Positions 25,101 through 36,069 of a stretch of 64,000 nt of DNA are shown here, in pieces. The translations under genes and the position numbers were made by a program. Within the stretch, counting starts at the first letter, position 1, and every line of letters starts with the position of its first letter. The stretch is from Sphagnum compactum (taxonomy: Eukaryota; Bryophyta; Sphagnopsida; Sphagnales): NCBI GenBank assembly GCA_965153455.1, contig OZ234494.1, forward strand, positions 26,093,354-26,157,353, in the 5' to 3' direction. The notes below the pieces were generated by a model. The model ran no database searches. It had not been told where the DNA came from and saw only the letters and a program-made list of their open reading frames with translations.

Positions 25101-27577
25101 ACATATGTAAAAATTGTTTAACCCAAATATGAATAAGAATTGCTATCTTATTTCAATTCTCAATTTTCAATTCAACAAATAGAAAATTTTGACAGTTCAA
25201 TATTTTCTTTCAAACTTGACCTCTTTCCCTATTTATAGGTGTTAAAATTCCACCTTCCTTGCCTTATTTTCACAAGTTTGGCATTTGTAAAAATAATTTG
25301 ATAAAATTTACCAAATAATATTTCAAACCCCTTTCCTATAATTTTTTTTATAATTATATATTTTTTCAAACTTATCAATTGCATGTGAGAGTAATGGTTT
25401 AAAATGTTCATTGGAATATTAAAAAAGTGGGAATTATTATAAAAACAAATCCTCAATTGTAATGGTCTTTTTCAAATCACACTCTCATAGTTTGAAAATT
25501 CACAATTAAATTATGACTATTCAATTGATTGCATAAATTAAAATCAATTGAAATAACGTCAAATTTACCTTAAAATATTATTTCCCAAAAAAAAAACCTA
25601 AACATGTTTCAAACTTGTGTTTTTGACCATAAAGTTCAAGAAAAACACATTTACATTCTTAAATTTTTTAAAAAATGCCATGGCTAGGAGCACCAAAATT
25701 CAAAATATTATTTATTTTATTAAAGTCTCAAAATCTATACAATTCATTAAATGAACTTACCAAAAAAATCCAATGAAAATTTTTATTTAAATATTTGTAA
25801 TAGTTTTCTAAACTTCAGTGGGTTCAATAATTAAAAGACGTGTCATTCCTAAAAGTAGCACCCAAGGATAGGGTTGCTTATTACTTGAATTTTATTTGAT
25901 ATTTAGACCTTTATATAAACATGTTAGGTCTCAAGGACTCCAAAACCCAAAAAATTAGAATATAATATTATTGCCTTCTACATATGTGCCAAAAGACTAT
26001 TTAAAAGAATCAAATGATGGTTGAATAATTTTATGCACACTTGTGTTATACTTCCTCCCAAGTCCATTGGAAATTAACCGAAATGGGAAAAAAACAAATA
26101 TTTTTTCCCTTCTTTTTCTTGTAGCCCAAAAACTTGAAAAACTTTCAAGGGTCTAGCAAATCACTTCATGAAAACTAGTGTTTTATATTATTATTGACAT
26201 TTTATGTCCTCATTACATCATGCAAATATTTGTTTGTGACTAAAATATGAAGAGATATGAAGAAATTGTTATTTATTTTGGTAAATATAAGCACTAAATT
26301 AGGGTTAATGAATTGTGTTTCAAGAAATTTATAATTATTTTAATCATACTGCTTCTTACCCATCGTGATTTTGATATACATATTTATTTAAAAATAGAAC
26401 ATAGTATAAGATTTAAAACCATAAGAACAAGGATTATAATACTCATGGTGGTGAATCAAAATTCGGGTTCATTGTAACTTCATTTTAATTCTTTACATGG
26501 GCATTAATAAGCGATGGCCTTCTCATAATCATTGTATTACATGGAAATTCACCATAGTGGAAAACAATGTGTTTAACAAAAAAAAGGGTGAATTTTTGCC
26601 AAATGACAATTGTTTCCTTCCAAAATTCCAAATTTTTTTATTTTCTTTTTAGTCATCAAATTTGGAAAATTCAAAAAAATTCAAAAATCTTATAGTAAGT
26701 TCTTGTAGCTAGAAAATAAAAATAAAATGGCAACTTGAATTTTTTTTTAATAACCCACATTTGTCTAAATCATCTTATGGATGATTACACTTTAGTTACA
26801 TCATGAAATTGAGGAAAAGGCCAAAAAAAAAAACACACTATTGGACACTCTCCTCATGCAAACACCAACATTGGTAATAATGTATGTTGGGCTTGAGAAT
26901 CCACTTGCTTGTTGTCTTGATCAAATAGTTATATTAAATATAAATAAATCATTGTAGGAATCATCACCATGTTCATTTTTCATCCTCAACCCAACAACAT
27001 GCCTTGAAACTTGCAAGACTATCCATAACACTTGATATTGATGATTGAGTCATTACTAATACTTTGTTATATAATCACAATTCACATCAACTATGATCAT
27101 TCTTGTGCAAACTATTGTGGAATAGGGAAAATATATGGCATACTAATTAAACTAATTTTGGTTGTTCAATAACTTGTTTTAAAAATCATTACACAAGTAA
27201 AAGTTTGAAGGTGTGTGAGTTTGTTGGGGGGGGGGGAGAGGGGGAGGGGGAGAACTAAATACATTATAATGCACATTCAAAGTGACTACAAAGGAATTCA
27301 TTTTCTTAGGTTTTTCAATATGCAAACATTCTTCAATAAAGTGCCATTGGGTCTTTTGTTTGTGTTAGTTAGCTTCCTCAACAACCCTTTTTTTAGAAGC
27401 ATTTGCAATGTGTTCAACATGATGCCATCATTGAATCTTTTTTGGAAAAAAATACTTAAATATTGATATGGTTCATTGTGAATATGAAAGTGGTACTTGT
27501 TTGTGCATTAAGTTTGGTATTGATGAGCCTTAGAAGAGAACATAGACAATTACAACTACTCAAGGAACAAATTTTCA

Positions 27578-27600
27578 AACCCTAAACCCTAAACCCTAAA
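27578..27600. repeat. Short interstitial telomere-type repeat
   Basis: Three AAACCCT units followed by AAATA. Confidence 0.9.
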
Positions 27601-28260
27601 TATCCAATTAAAAGTGCAATTGGAAATAGGACTTTTCCAAAAAGAAGAAGAAGAAGAAGAATGTTTAACACCTCTTGAGTCTTTCATATGAAACCATCTA
27701 GTTATATAATATTACATTGTGTAAAAGTGGTGGCTAGTGTTTAGTCTTCTTTTTACCTTGGAGAAAGCAAAGTGAAAACAATTCATTAAGTTTGCCCAAC
27801 TACTACTACACCTTGAATTGACTAACTAATATAGTTGTATCCTAACTTCTAAATTAGCCTAGTCATTTTTGTTACACATTTTTGAATCCACTACATCACT
27901 AAGGTCAACAAATTTTGTTTCAATCTAGAAATCTAAAAGAATGGGACATTTTTTCAATACTGAAATCCTAGAAATTTCAAAATCTAAAAAATTGGAACAT
28001 TTATGAGTTTTTGGATTTGACCTTTGTAGTTGGTTATTTGGACTAGTAGCTCAAGTTGATAAACTTGGAAATATTTGAAATATTGAATTTTATCCGTCAA
28101 TTATATTTCTTGTTTCAGTCATTTGCAAAATACTAAATATTTTAAATTCTAAAAGTTGATTATGTTTAATACTTTCTTCAATATTAAGTTTGAACAAGGG
28201 TAGTAATTTTTAACCGTCAATTCATGCTTAACACAAAATTGTGGTATTCATGCATTACTT

Positions 28261-28630
28261 GACATAAAATGACCATTTTAAGGGTGGGGGGGGGGGGGTT
28301 GGGGGGCGCCGAGGGGTTCCATTCTCCCCTCCCCCTCGACATGATGCAACCCAACTTCAATTGGGGTAATTGTTGCACATAATGTCAACAATGCTTTGAT
28401 ATTGAGTTGGTCCCATGATCATTTTGAAGCCTCAAGCACGACTAAGAGCGAGTTTTGCACAATGGGTATGAGTACCAAGCACTTAGGGTTGTCTTTAAAT
28501 TCATTTGGAACTAAATTTTCAGGCTGTTTTTAACAAACCAAAAAAAAAAAAACCAACCAACCAAAAACAAAAACAACAAAAAAAAAACAAAAACATGAAC
28601 CAAAAATATATGAAAAAATAATTTAAAAAT

Positions 28631-28661
<31 letters not shown>

Positions 28662-29600
28662 CCAACTTGAAAGTTTTACATCTCAAAATATTTTACTACT
28701 AAGAAATTCTTATATTCATATAAGAAATATGGTGTACCAAATTTTATGTATGCCTTAATATTATTATTCTCTCATATTTAACTACTAACTCTACTCTAGA
28801 GTCTCCTCAAAGAAGGCAATGGAACAATTTGTCAAGCACAATCCACCAAGTGGGTGTTCAACAACAACCCAAGCACCAGACCCGGGGAAGGAATCAAGCA
28901 AAGCAAGTAAACAAGCAACCGCCAAACCGCCCAAATCGTAATGTAATAATAACCCTAAAAAATTCCACACTACCCACCACCCGCTTCCAATGAGGGCAAT
29001 TGCATTGGAAACGAGGGGGTGGGTGGTGCGAGCGGCGCATTTTTTTTCGTCCCCTCGTCTCATCATCAAACCTCCGTCCGTTTCAACTTATCCGTGGCCA
29101 TGATATGACATTCCTTTTGTTGAAATTGGCCAATAAAATGAGTGCGTACCACTAGCATGCGGCTTCACTCTCCCGATGGATGGATGTATGGATGGATGGA
29201 TTTATCCACAAGCCACACACACCACACCCCCAATCCGTGACATCACATGGTCACTCAATCGGAGTAATGTCGCACACAAGCTGCAAAGTGGCGAGAGGAG
29301 GCCCAATGTAGACCTTAAACCTAAACCCTAAACCCTAAACCCCTAAAACCCTAAACCCTAAGATTTAGGGTACATTCCCGGGTGGGTTGGGGTGCTTCTA
29401 CCTTGCTCATCCTTGTGTCTCCAAAGACCGTGGTATGAAGACCTTGGATTGTATTGTATTAATCGGGCGGGATGCACACCATAATTGGGCATTGATCGAA
29501 ATCTAGCAATTGTGAATTGTAACAAGGGGGTTTTTTTTTTTTTTCCCTCCCCTCTCAATTTTGTAGGTACTAGAAAATGGACCATGAATGAAGTGAGAAG
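28261..29600. other. Mixed segment: G run, TG repeat, small GC-richer patch, telomere repeats
   Basis: Contains a G13 run (28286-28298), TG units (28639-28661) and a GC-richer patch at about 28830-29080. That patch holds a 92-codon minus frame (28791-29069) with no family resemblance, so I do not call it a gene. The telomere-type cluster at 29316-29370 follows. Confidence 0.5.
29316..29370. repeat. Telomere-type cluster ending in an inverted unit
   Basis: About six CCCTAAA-type units, some with an extra C or A, followed directly by GATTTAGGG, which is one unit in the opposite orientation. Confidence 0.9.
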
Positions 29601-30275
29601 TCCAAATAAAAATTATGGTTTAATCTATATAGATAGCCAAATATAGTTTAGCCATATATGGTTAGCCAAAAACGGTTAGAAATGAGACATGAAGGTTTCT
29701 TAAATTAAAGCTTTCGTCTATATTGCTCACTTCTTATTGGAATCTAGTATAGAAAGAAAACTGACTATTTTTAAAAATATTTTATTTATTTTAAAAATGC
29801 CAATTAAATACCCCAAAAAACACTCATGATAATTAATAGAGTATATAGTAGCTTAAGGGATTTTGGCCCCTACTAGGTAATAATAATAAGAATAATAATA
29901 ATAATAATAGGTCTATTTATTTTTATATGAGGGATTTTTTAAAAGACAATATTCTGGTTTGTGTTTAAGAGGATTTTTTGAAGATTATATATATTTTTGC
30001 ATTGGTTAAATATTTGAGTTTCCGTAATTCTTCTTTTGCCTTCTTAAGAACCGGAAGGGTTGGTACCTTCATGTTTTTTTTTATTAAGGCTTCTTAGTGG
30101 CGATATTTAAGCACCAAAAATGTTTAGATTTGAACTCGGAGTTTAGAGACTCCAATTTATTTAGTCTTATAGCATGGGATGATATTTATAAATATTTAGA
30201 AATAATTAAACAAAAATTGAGAATTTTTTTTTAACCATGGTACCAATGTGGGTGCTGGTCCATCCAAGGCCAATG

Positions 30276-30376
30276 GTTCTTATGCATCAAATGATTTCAC
30301 TAGATTTTGAGAGAGAAAATAATGAATTCATTGGTCTAGTGAATGGGGACTAGTGAACTGCACCCACATTTTGTAG
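30276..30376 (-). repeat. Dispersed repeat, inverted copy (partner at 35521-35643)
   Basis: The reverse complement of 30321-30376 (starting CTACAAAATGTGGGTGCAG) matches 35521-35572 at about nine positions in ten. A second block, CTCAAAATCTAGTGAAATCA, matches again after a length difference. This suggests a small mobile-element family with indels. Confidence 0.75.
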
Positions 30377-30417
30377 TCAGCTCCTTCTCCTGACATGATT
30401 TAAATAAAAAACTTATC

Positions 30418-30473
30418 AGCATATTTATGACGATTCATACTTGTTAGCATATTTATGACGATTCATACTTGTT
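30418..30473. repeat. 28-bp tandem duplication
   Basis: Two perfect adjacent copies of a 28-bp unit beginning AGCATATTTATGACGATTCA. Confidence 0.95.
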
Positions 30474-31830
30474 CTTCTTCAGTGATACGTGTATTATCTC
30501 TGAAGCAAGCCTGTTGTTTATTCTCAACAGAGCAGACTCATCCACATTGTTTTTCTTTATTGCAGGAAAAAATGGAATATATAACTTGTAAGTTTATTTG
30601 TATGAGAACTTCAGGCTTTTTTTTTTTGGGACTCCGGTTGTCTTTCTTTTGGAGGGGGGGGGGGGGGATTGGGGGGTGGGGGGCAAGCTGCTCCCACCTT
30701 TGCCAACATTCTAATGGGTGCAGTGGAAACAAATGTAAAACATATTAATTTGTTTCAAAAAATCAAAAAATAAAGAAATTTGCACCAGAATTATTATTAT
30801 TATTATTTTTACTTTTTTTTTGTGATCTTCAATTGTCCAATATGCTAGTGTCATATGAGTACCATAATATAAGAGTAGCTTTGACATATGTCAATCAACT
30901 AATTAATTATTTAATTTTGAAGATTTCGTGTTGAACAATTAAATATTTCAAAATATTTTTAAAATTTTTTTTGACAAGAGTTTTTCCTTTGAAAAAAAAA
31001 CATTTATTTCAAATTCTCAATGTTGGAAAAAAAATCTCAATGTTTTTTCTACCAATATTTTAATCTGTCAAAGCTGCCAAGGTACTAACTAAGGTAGCTA
31101 AAGTTATCCATTATATCGTAGCTACACAATTTTTGGAGGGGGCAACTTCTTCACTTTCTTTTTTTGGGATGTGAAAAATCTAAACTCTAAACTAGTGAGC
31201 CCTTTGTGTTGTTGAGTTGGCCCAAGTATGTTAAACCTCTTTGAAGGTCTCACCCATCTCAATACTATTTTGATCGAAGTGAGCTTAATTTCAAAGTTCT
31301 TATGAAAACCAATTGACAAAAAGACCATTGTTTTAAAAAATATTTAATGAATTTCTAAAGAATAAAAGGCATTTAAAATTCAATAGCTTTTATTCTGTTA
31401 GTCCAAAAATTGCAAAACAACAAATGTGCATATCACCTTGTCAAGGGCTTTTGAACGATACCAAAAGCAAAGCAAGGGGCCTTACGTTTTAAGAGGGTTA
31501 TGGTGTGATCACCTCCAAAACAAACAAACCCCTATCTTAATACGTAGACATTTTTCACACTTCCTTAAACCTATTGAAATGAAGGAATGCATTCAAAACA
31601 AAGCTAGTAGAGCAAAGAACAACAATTTTTTTCTAACATGGAACAACAACAACAACAACAACAACATCCACATGCAAATGATGTGGGTGTTTTTTTTGTT
31701 ATAATAAAAAATTTAATTATTTTTTCTTATAGTGATTTTTTTAAATTAAAAAGGGAAGGGAAGTTGGGAAACTGTTCTTCCTAGGTGGGGGAATAATATT
31801 AGTATTACATATTTTTATTTTTTATTATTT

Positions 31831-32304
31831 TTATTTTTTTGGTGTCTGGAGTCTGGAGGATGAGCATGGAGGAGGCAGAAAGCAAAGGAGGTGAAGAAGT
31901 CAGAAAAAAAACATTTACATGGGTTAGGCACAAAACTCATAATTATATTCTCCTGAGGAGTACTACTAACAAGAGCAGAGCAGAGCAGAGCAGAGAGGTA
32001 GCAGAGCAGCCAACCAGTAACTTAGTTCTGGGAGTCTATGGACAGACAGACTGCTGGACTGTCTAAACCCTAAACCCAAGGAGATAGATAGATGACTGAC
32101 TTCTCAAAGTTCTATAGACTCTCTCTCTCTCTCTCTCTCTCTCTTCTTTCTCACCACCCACCCACCCACACATGAGAACAATTAACAAACAAATCAATCA
32201 GCCAGTTCCTTCCTTCCTTCCCTTCCCTTCCCTTCCCTTCCTTCCCCATGCCAGAATTTTGGAACAAAGAAACTTGGTTCTGGACAGGACCCAGGAGGAT
32301 GAGG

Positions 32305-32342
<38 letters not shown>

Positions 32343-33450
32343 GAGGAGGATCAGTGCTTTGACTACTAACTTAGCATTCATATTATTATTATTATTCCAT
32401 GCCCATTCTCCCAAACTTTTTCTTCCTCTCTCTCTCTCTCTCTCTCTCTTCCTCCCCCATCATCATCATCATTTGACTTGTTTTCTTCTCACACATTCCA
32501 ATTTTCAAAACCAACCCCACATAAGTTATCTATTCTTTCTTATCATTTGATGAGAATGGTGCCTCTTCCTCTCCCTCCTCTCTCCTCTCCTCTCCTCTCC
32601 TCTTCTCTGTGGGTGTCAGAAGTAAAAAGTGCATTCCTGAGTTTATTCTGTTATAACAAAGAATAACAAACAACATCCACCATACCTGGTACTACACCAC
32701 CCACCTATTCACCCATCTACAACATACCCATCGAAACAAATCGCATCTAATGAATCATACCCACCCATCCACCCATCTACATACCCATCAAAACAAATCA
32801 CATCTAATGAATAATACCCACCCATCCACCCATCTACATACCCATCGAAACAAATTGCATCTAATGAATAATACCCACCCATCCACCCATCTACAACATA
32901 CCCATTTTTAAAAATCACATTTAGTGGATACATATACATCTAGCAAGGTGGGGAAGAGAGAAGAGAGAGTAGTAGTAGTAGTAGTATCTACCTCATTTCA
33001 AATAGGTGTTTTCACATGGGACATAATAAACATGGGGAGAGAGGGGGGACCAATGGGGGGTGGCCCCTTTGAATAAGCAAAAGTTGGATTATATCCAAAA
33101 GGTGAGGAAAGGGTGATACAATACTCAAATATATATATCCACTAGGGGAAAAAAAGAAGAAGAGGGAGGTGCCACAATATGGACTTAATACTTTGTTGTA
33201 CTCGTGCATAGACAAAGTGGGCAACCCTAAGCCTCCAATCCCTTCTTCCCTAGATCATGGTGGGGTGGGGGATGGGATGAGGGGAGGGGAGGGGAGGGAC
33301 CCTAGTAGCTATGCCCATACTTTCAATGTTTGGAGCCATATTGGAATTCTCATCCACCCAACTCGGGTTCAAATGAATGGTAACCAAAAGACCCCGTGCT
33401 CTTTGCTACAAGCAAACAAAGAAAGGGCCCAAAACCATGTGTGTGTCTAA
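31831..33450. other. Simple-repeat-rich segment, no gene recognised
   Basis: Less AT-biased and crowded with repeats: GAGCA units (31976-31996), one telomere-type pair near 32066-32078, CT units (32119-32144), CCTTC units (32210-32241), GA units (32309-32334), CT units (32427-32449), CTCCT units (32575-32605) and the 57-bp minisatellite. The composition resembles the KANADI leader, so a non-coding transcript is possible but unproven. Confidence 0.5.
32701..32934. repeat. 57-60 bp minisatellite, four copies
   Basis: Units at 32701-32760 (60 bp), 32761-32817, 32818-32874 (57 bp each) and a diverged fourth at about 32875-32934. Each starts CCACCCATCCACCCATCTAC and ends in CATCTAATGAATAATAC. The minus strand stays open as a 19-residue repeat (GGYYSLDAICFDGYVDGWM-like) only because the unit is a multiple of three. 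Expression is not supported. Confidence 0.9.
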
Positions 33451-35520
33451 AATGGAACAATTATCCCCTTGAAATGAGAGTTACTTTTTATTGTCTCTCT
33501 CCTTTTTGCAATGGATCTCTTTGTCCATTTGTGCCCCTCCCCCCTTAAAAAAAAAAGAAAGAGAAATATTTCTATTTTTTTTTCTTTTTTCACCCACTTA
33601 TGAAAGTATTCTAAACTATCTATAAACGTTTGAATTTCTCATAAATATGCCCATTCAACCTATCATGAATCATCAAGCCCCACTTCAAACCAATAAGTCG
33701 GGGAGATCAAATGCCACAAAAATGGCACTAAAAGTATGAATATGGGGGGTACTTTCTCACGGGTGGTGTTTTTAACAATCCCCCTCTAGAAAATACAATC
33801 TTATAAACAACACAAAATGCAAAACATGTGCTACACGCCGCTTCTTTTTTGTTTTCTTCTATGTGGAAGCCCCTCGAGGTGTGGGTTGATTGGTTAATAT
33901 ACACTAAGGTACTTCTTCCAATGACTTACTCAAACACCACAAAAACTTTAACAAATCCATCATGTTGATTTTTGATTGCATGTCCATTTCTAAGTTATTA
34001 TACCCTAGATTACAATCCCCTTATGGATCACCCGAATTGTGACCCACCCCACCCAAGGGCTTGAAATCTATGTAAAGTTGTGTTGAAATATACTAGTGTT
34101 GTTGTTGTTGTGGTCATCATCATCATCGTCCTCCTATTGACGACGTTTGATTGGTATGTATATAACATTCCACCAAAAAGTCGTTCCCAGAAGAACAATA
34201 GTACCAAGGGTTTGTACAGAAAGCACATGGTGGAAACACAAGTGCTCACATGATATCTAGACAAAGTCCACTATCCCGCATATATTTTTACCACCAATTC
34301 CCCTCCCCCAAAACAAGAAGTGTAAAAACACAAACTCACAAATGGAAAACTCCTTCAAGAAGTGTAAAAACACAAACTCACAAATGGAAAACTCCTTCAA
34401 GAAGTGTAAAAACACAAACTCACAAATGGAAAACTCCTTCAATGATTACTTGGGTTCTTTTTCTCCAACTTCTGGTGGGGCTGGATATAAAGGTAAAAAG
34501 TATATTGAAACTTTTTTTTCTTTTTTTCTTTGTTTTTCCCGTTTAAAAATTAGTATTAATAGGTCTAGTGCAATGGATTGTTGATTTGAGTTTTTTTTTA
34601 AAAAAAAAACATAATTAATTAATTAATTAACTAATCAATTAAATAGTGTCAATCTTTCAGGTGAAAACTCAAATGCTGATTCTGCTTTTCTGGGACTAAA
34701 TTTATGGAATTAATGAATTTGGGTAGTAGGGCTTTTCTTTTCAGTCTAAGTATTTATTAAATCCAAAATAATTTTTTTTAAATTTTTAATTTCTTTTATT
34801 TTTAAATTTCTTTTGGGCTTGTTTTTAACTTTTGCTTCCCCCTTTCCCCCCTCCCCCCCCCCCCCCCCCTTTCCATTTCTCACAGGGTAGGTAGGTAGGT
34901 AGGTAGGTAGGTACTTGGGAAGCCCCTGAAAAGCTTAAATTCTATTTTGTAAAAAAGGGTTTCCAACTGTACTTCAGATGACAAGCAAAATATTTTTAAT
35001 ATTTTTATTATTCACTGTACTGCAAGATACTCAATGAGTGTCATGTGCCTCATGACATCAAAGTACAATGATGCAAGAGAATAAATTTTATTTTATTTTA
35101 TTTTATAAAAATATTTTTTAAAAAAAAACTTAAGTACCAACTTTAATCACAAGTGGAATCTGCCTGAACCTTCATCTCTTTCCACAGTTTTAAAAAAACA
35201 CATTTTTACCCAATTAAATAATTAATTTAAAATAAATAAATTAATGATAATAATAATAATCACTTAGTAGGTACTAGTGTCATTACATACATATCATGGG
35301 TGGAGATGGTGGGCTAAAGTTCCTCAAGAATTCAACAAACTTGACAAAATTATGGGAACTTCAGACATACTTATCACTTCCATGAAGTACATTTATATAA
35401 GTCTTCTGTACCCAGATTTCCTGACTAAGTAGTAGGGCTTTAGATTTTTTTTTTGAGAAAAAAGGAGGAAGAAGAAGAAGAAGAAGAAGAAGAGAGAGAA
35501 TGAAAATGATCAAAACACTA
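33451..35520. other. AT-rich intergenic DNA with a 42-bp tandem repeat
   Basis: Contains the 42-bp array (34317-34442), a C17 run (34853-34869), GGTA units (about 34887-34912) and GAA units (about 35467-35493). No coding or RNA gene recognised. Confidence 0.55.
34317..34442. repeat. 42-bp tandem repeat, three perfect copies
   Basis: Units 34317-34358, 34359-34400 and 34401-34442 are identical and begin GAAGTGTAAAAACACAAACT. The unit is 14 codons long, so frames stay open on both strands through the array. There are no spacers, so it is not a CRISPR-like array. Confidence 0.97.
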
Positions 35521-35670
35521 TTACAAAATGTGGGTGGAGTTCACTAGTCCCGTTCACTATACCAATGAATTCCCTGCTTCTTCACTTGTCCCTGTTCACT
35601 ACAACTAGTGAATTCACTCAAAATCCACTGAAATCACTTGGTGTACAGGGACACCTTTTGTTGTAGTGAA
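35521..35670 (+). repeat. Dispersed repeat, direct copy, with internal inverted words
   Basis: Partner of 30276-30376. It also contains TGTCCCTGT (35587-35595) with ACAGGGACA (35645-35653), and TTCACTACAAC (35595-35605) with GTTGTAGTGAA (35660-35670). The composition fits a small non-autonomous DNA transposon relic, though no target duplication was found. Confidence 0.65.
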
Positions 35671-35853
35671 ACTAGTCCACTTTTTAGACTTTGGTATAAA
35701 ATTGTGTACCAGTCTTCAATTATAGTTAACTAAATTCATATTTTATACACACAAGCTAGGCTTCCATTGACCCCCAAGCTAAAATATACCTATGGGTATA
35801 TTGCAGAGTCCAAGCTGCAATCTTCACTTCTAGTGGGATTGAAGAAGATTTGT

Positions 35854-36069
35854 CCAGCTGCATTTTTTTTCACATTCTGCAGGTGGGATTGAAGAAGAAT
35901 TGGAAGAATTGAAGAAGAAATGGAATTCTTCTTTGATCCCAGCATCCAGATGCGGCTGGAATTCTTGTTCAATACACCAGCAGAGATTGAAGATGGTGCA
36001 ATCGAAGAAGAATTCCAATTCTTCTTTAATCCCACCAGCTGGATCAGCAGAATGTGAAGATGTAGCTGG
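35854..36069. repeat. 216-nt foldback (imperfect inverted repeat)
   Basis: Three arm blocks pair in nested order: 35854-35863 with 36060-36069 (9 of 10), 35871-35880 with 36047-36056 (10 of 10), and 35882-35904 with 36014-36036 (22 of 23). The interior contains further self-complementary GAAGAA/TTCTTC words. It may be a MITE-like element or a small-RNA precursor. It matches no conserved plant miRNA I know. Confidence 0.8.

Larger units (their letters stand above)
17392..28260. other. AT-rich gene desert, no gene recognised
   Basis: Nearly 11 kb of strongly AT-rich DNA. Open frames are short and unlike known families. Notable pieces are a C15 run at 18461-18475, an inverted TTGAA array near 22064-22115 and a telomere-type repeat at 27578-27600. 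Partial relics too decayed to read by eye may be present; I can name none. Confidence 0.6.
29601..31830. other. AT-rich intergenic DNA with small repeats
   Basis: Holds three roughly 17-bp AGCCAAATATAGTT-like units near 29632-29683, AAT repeats near 29880-29910, a dispersed repeat (30276-30376), a 28-bp tandem duplication (30418-30473), a G14 run (30654-30667) and ACA repeats near 31646-31665. No gene recognised. Confidence 0.55.

Noticed and set aside
28791-29069. 92-codon minus-strand frame with a hydrophobic middle
   Set aside because: Short, unmatched, and sits in a small GC-richer patch between simple repeats; not enough to call a gene.
32709-32939. Protein made of 19-residue repeats
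   Set aside because: The frame is open only because the minisatellite unit is a multiple of three; no start, promoter or flanking coding sequence.
34317-34442. CRISPR-like array
   Set aside because: Perfect tandem repeat without spacers, in a plant genome.
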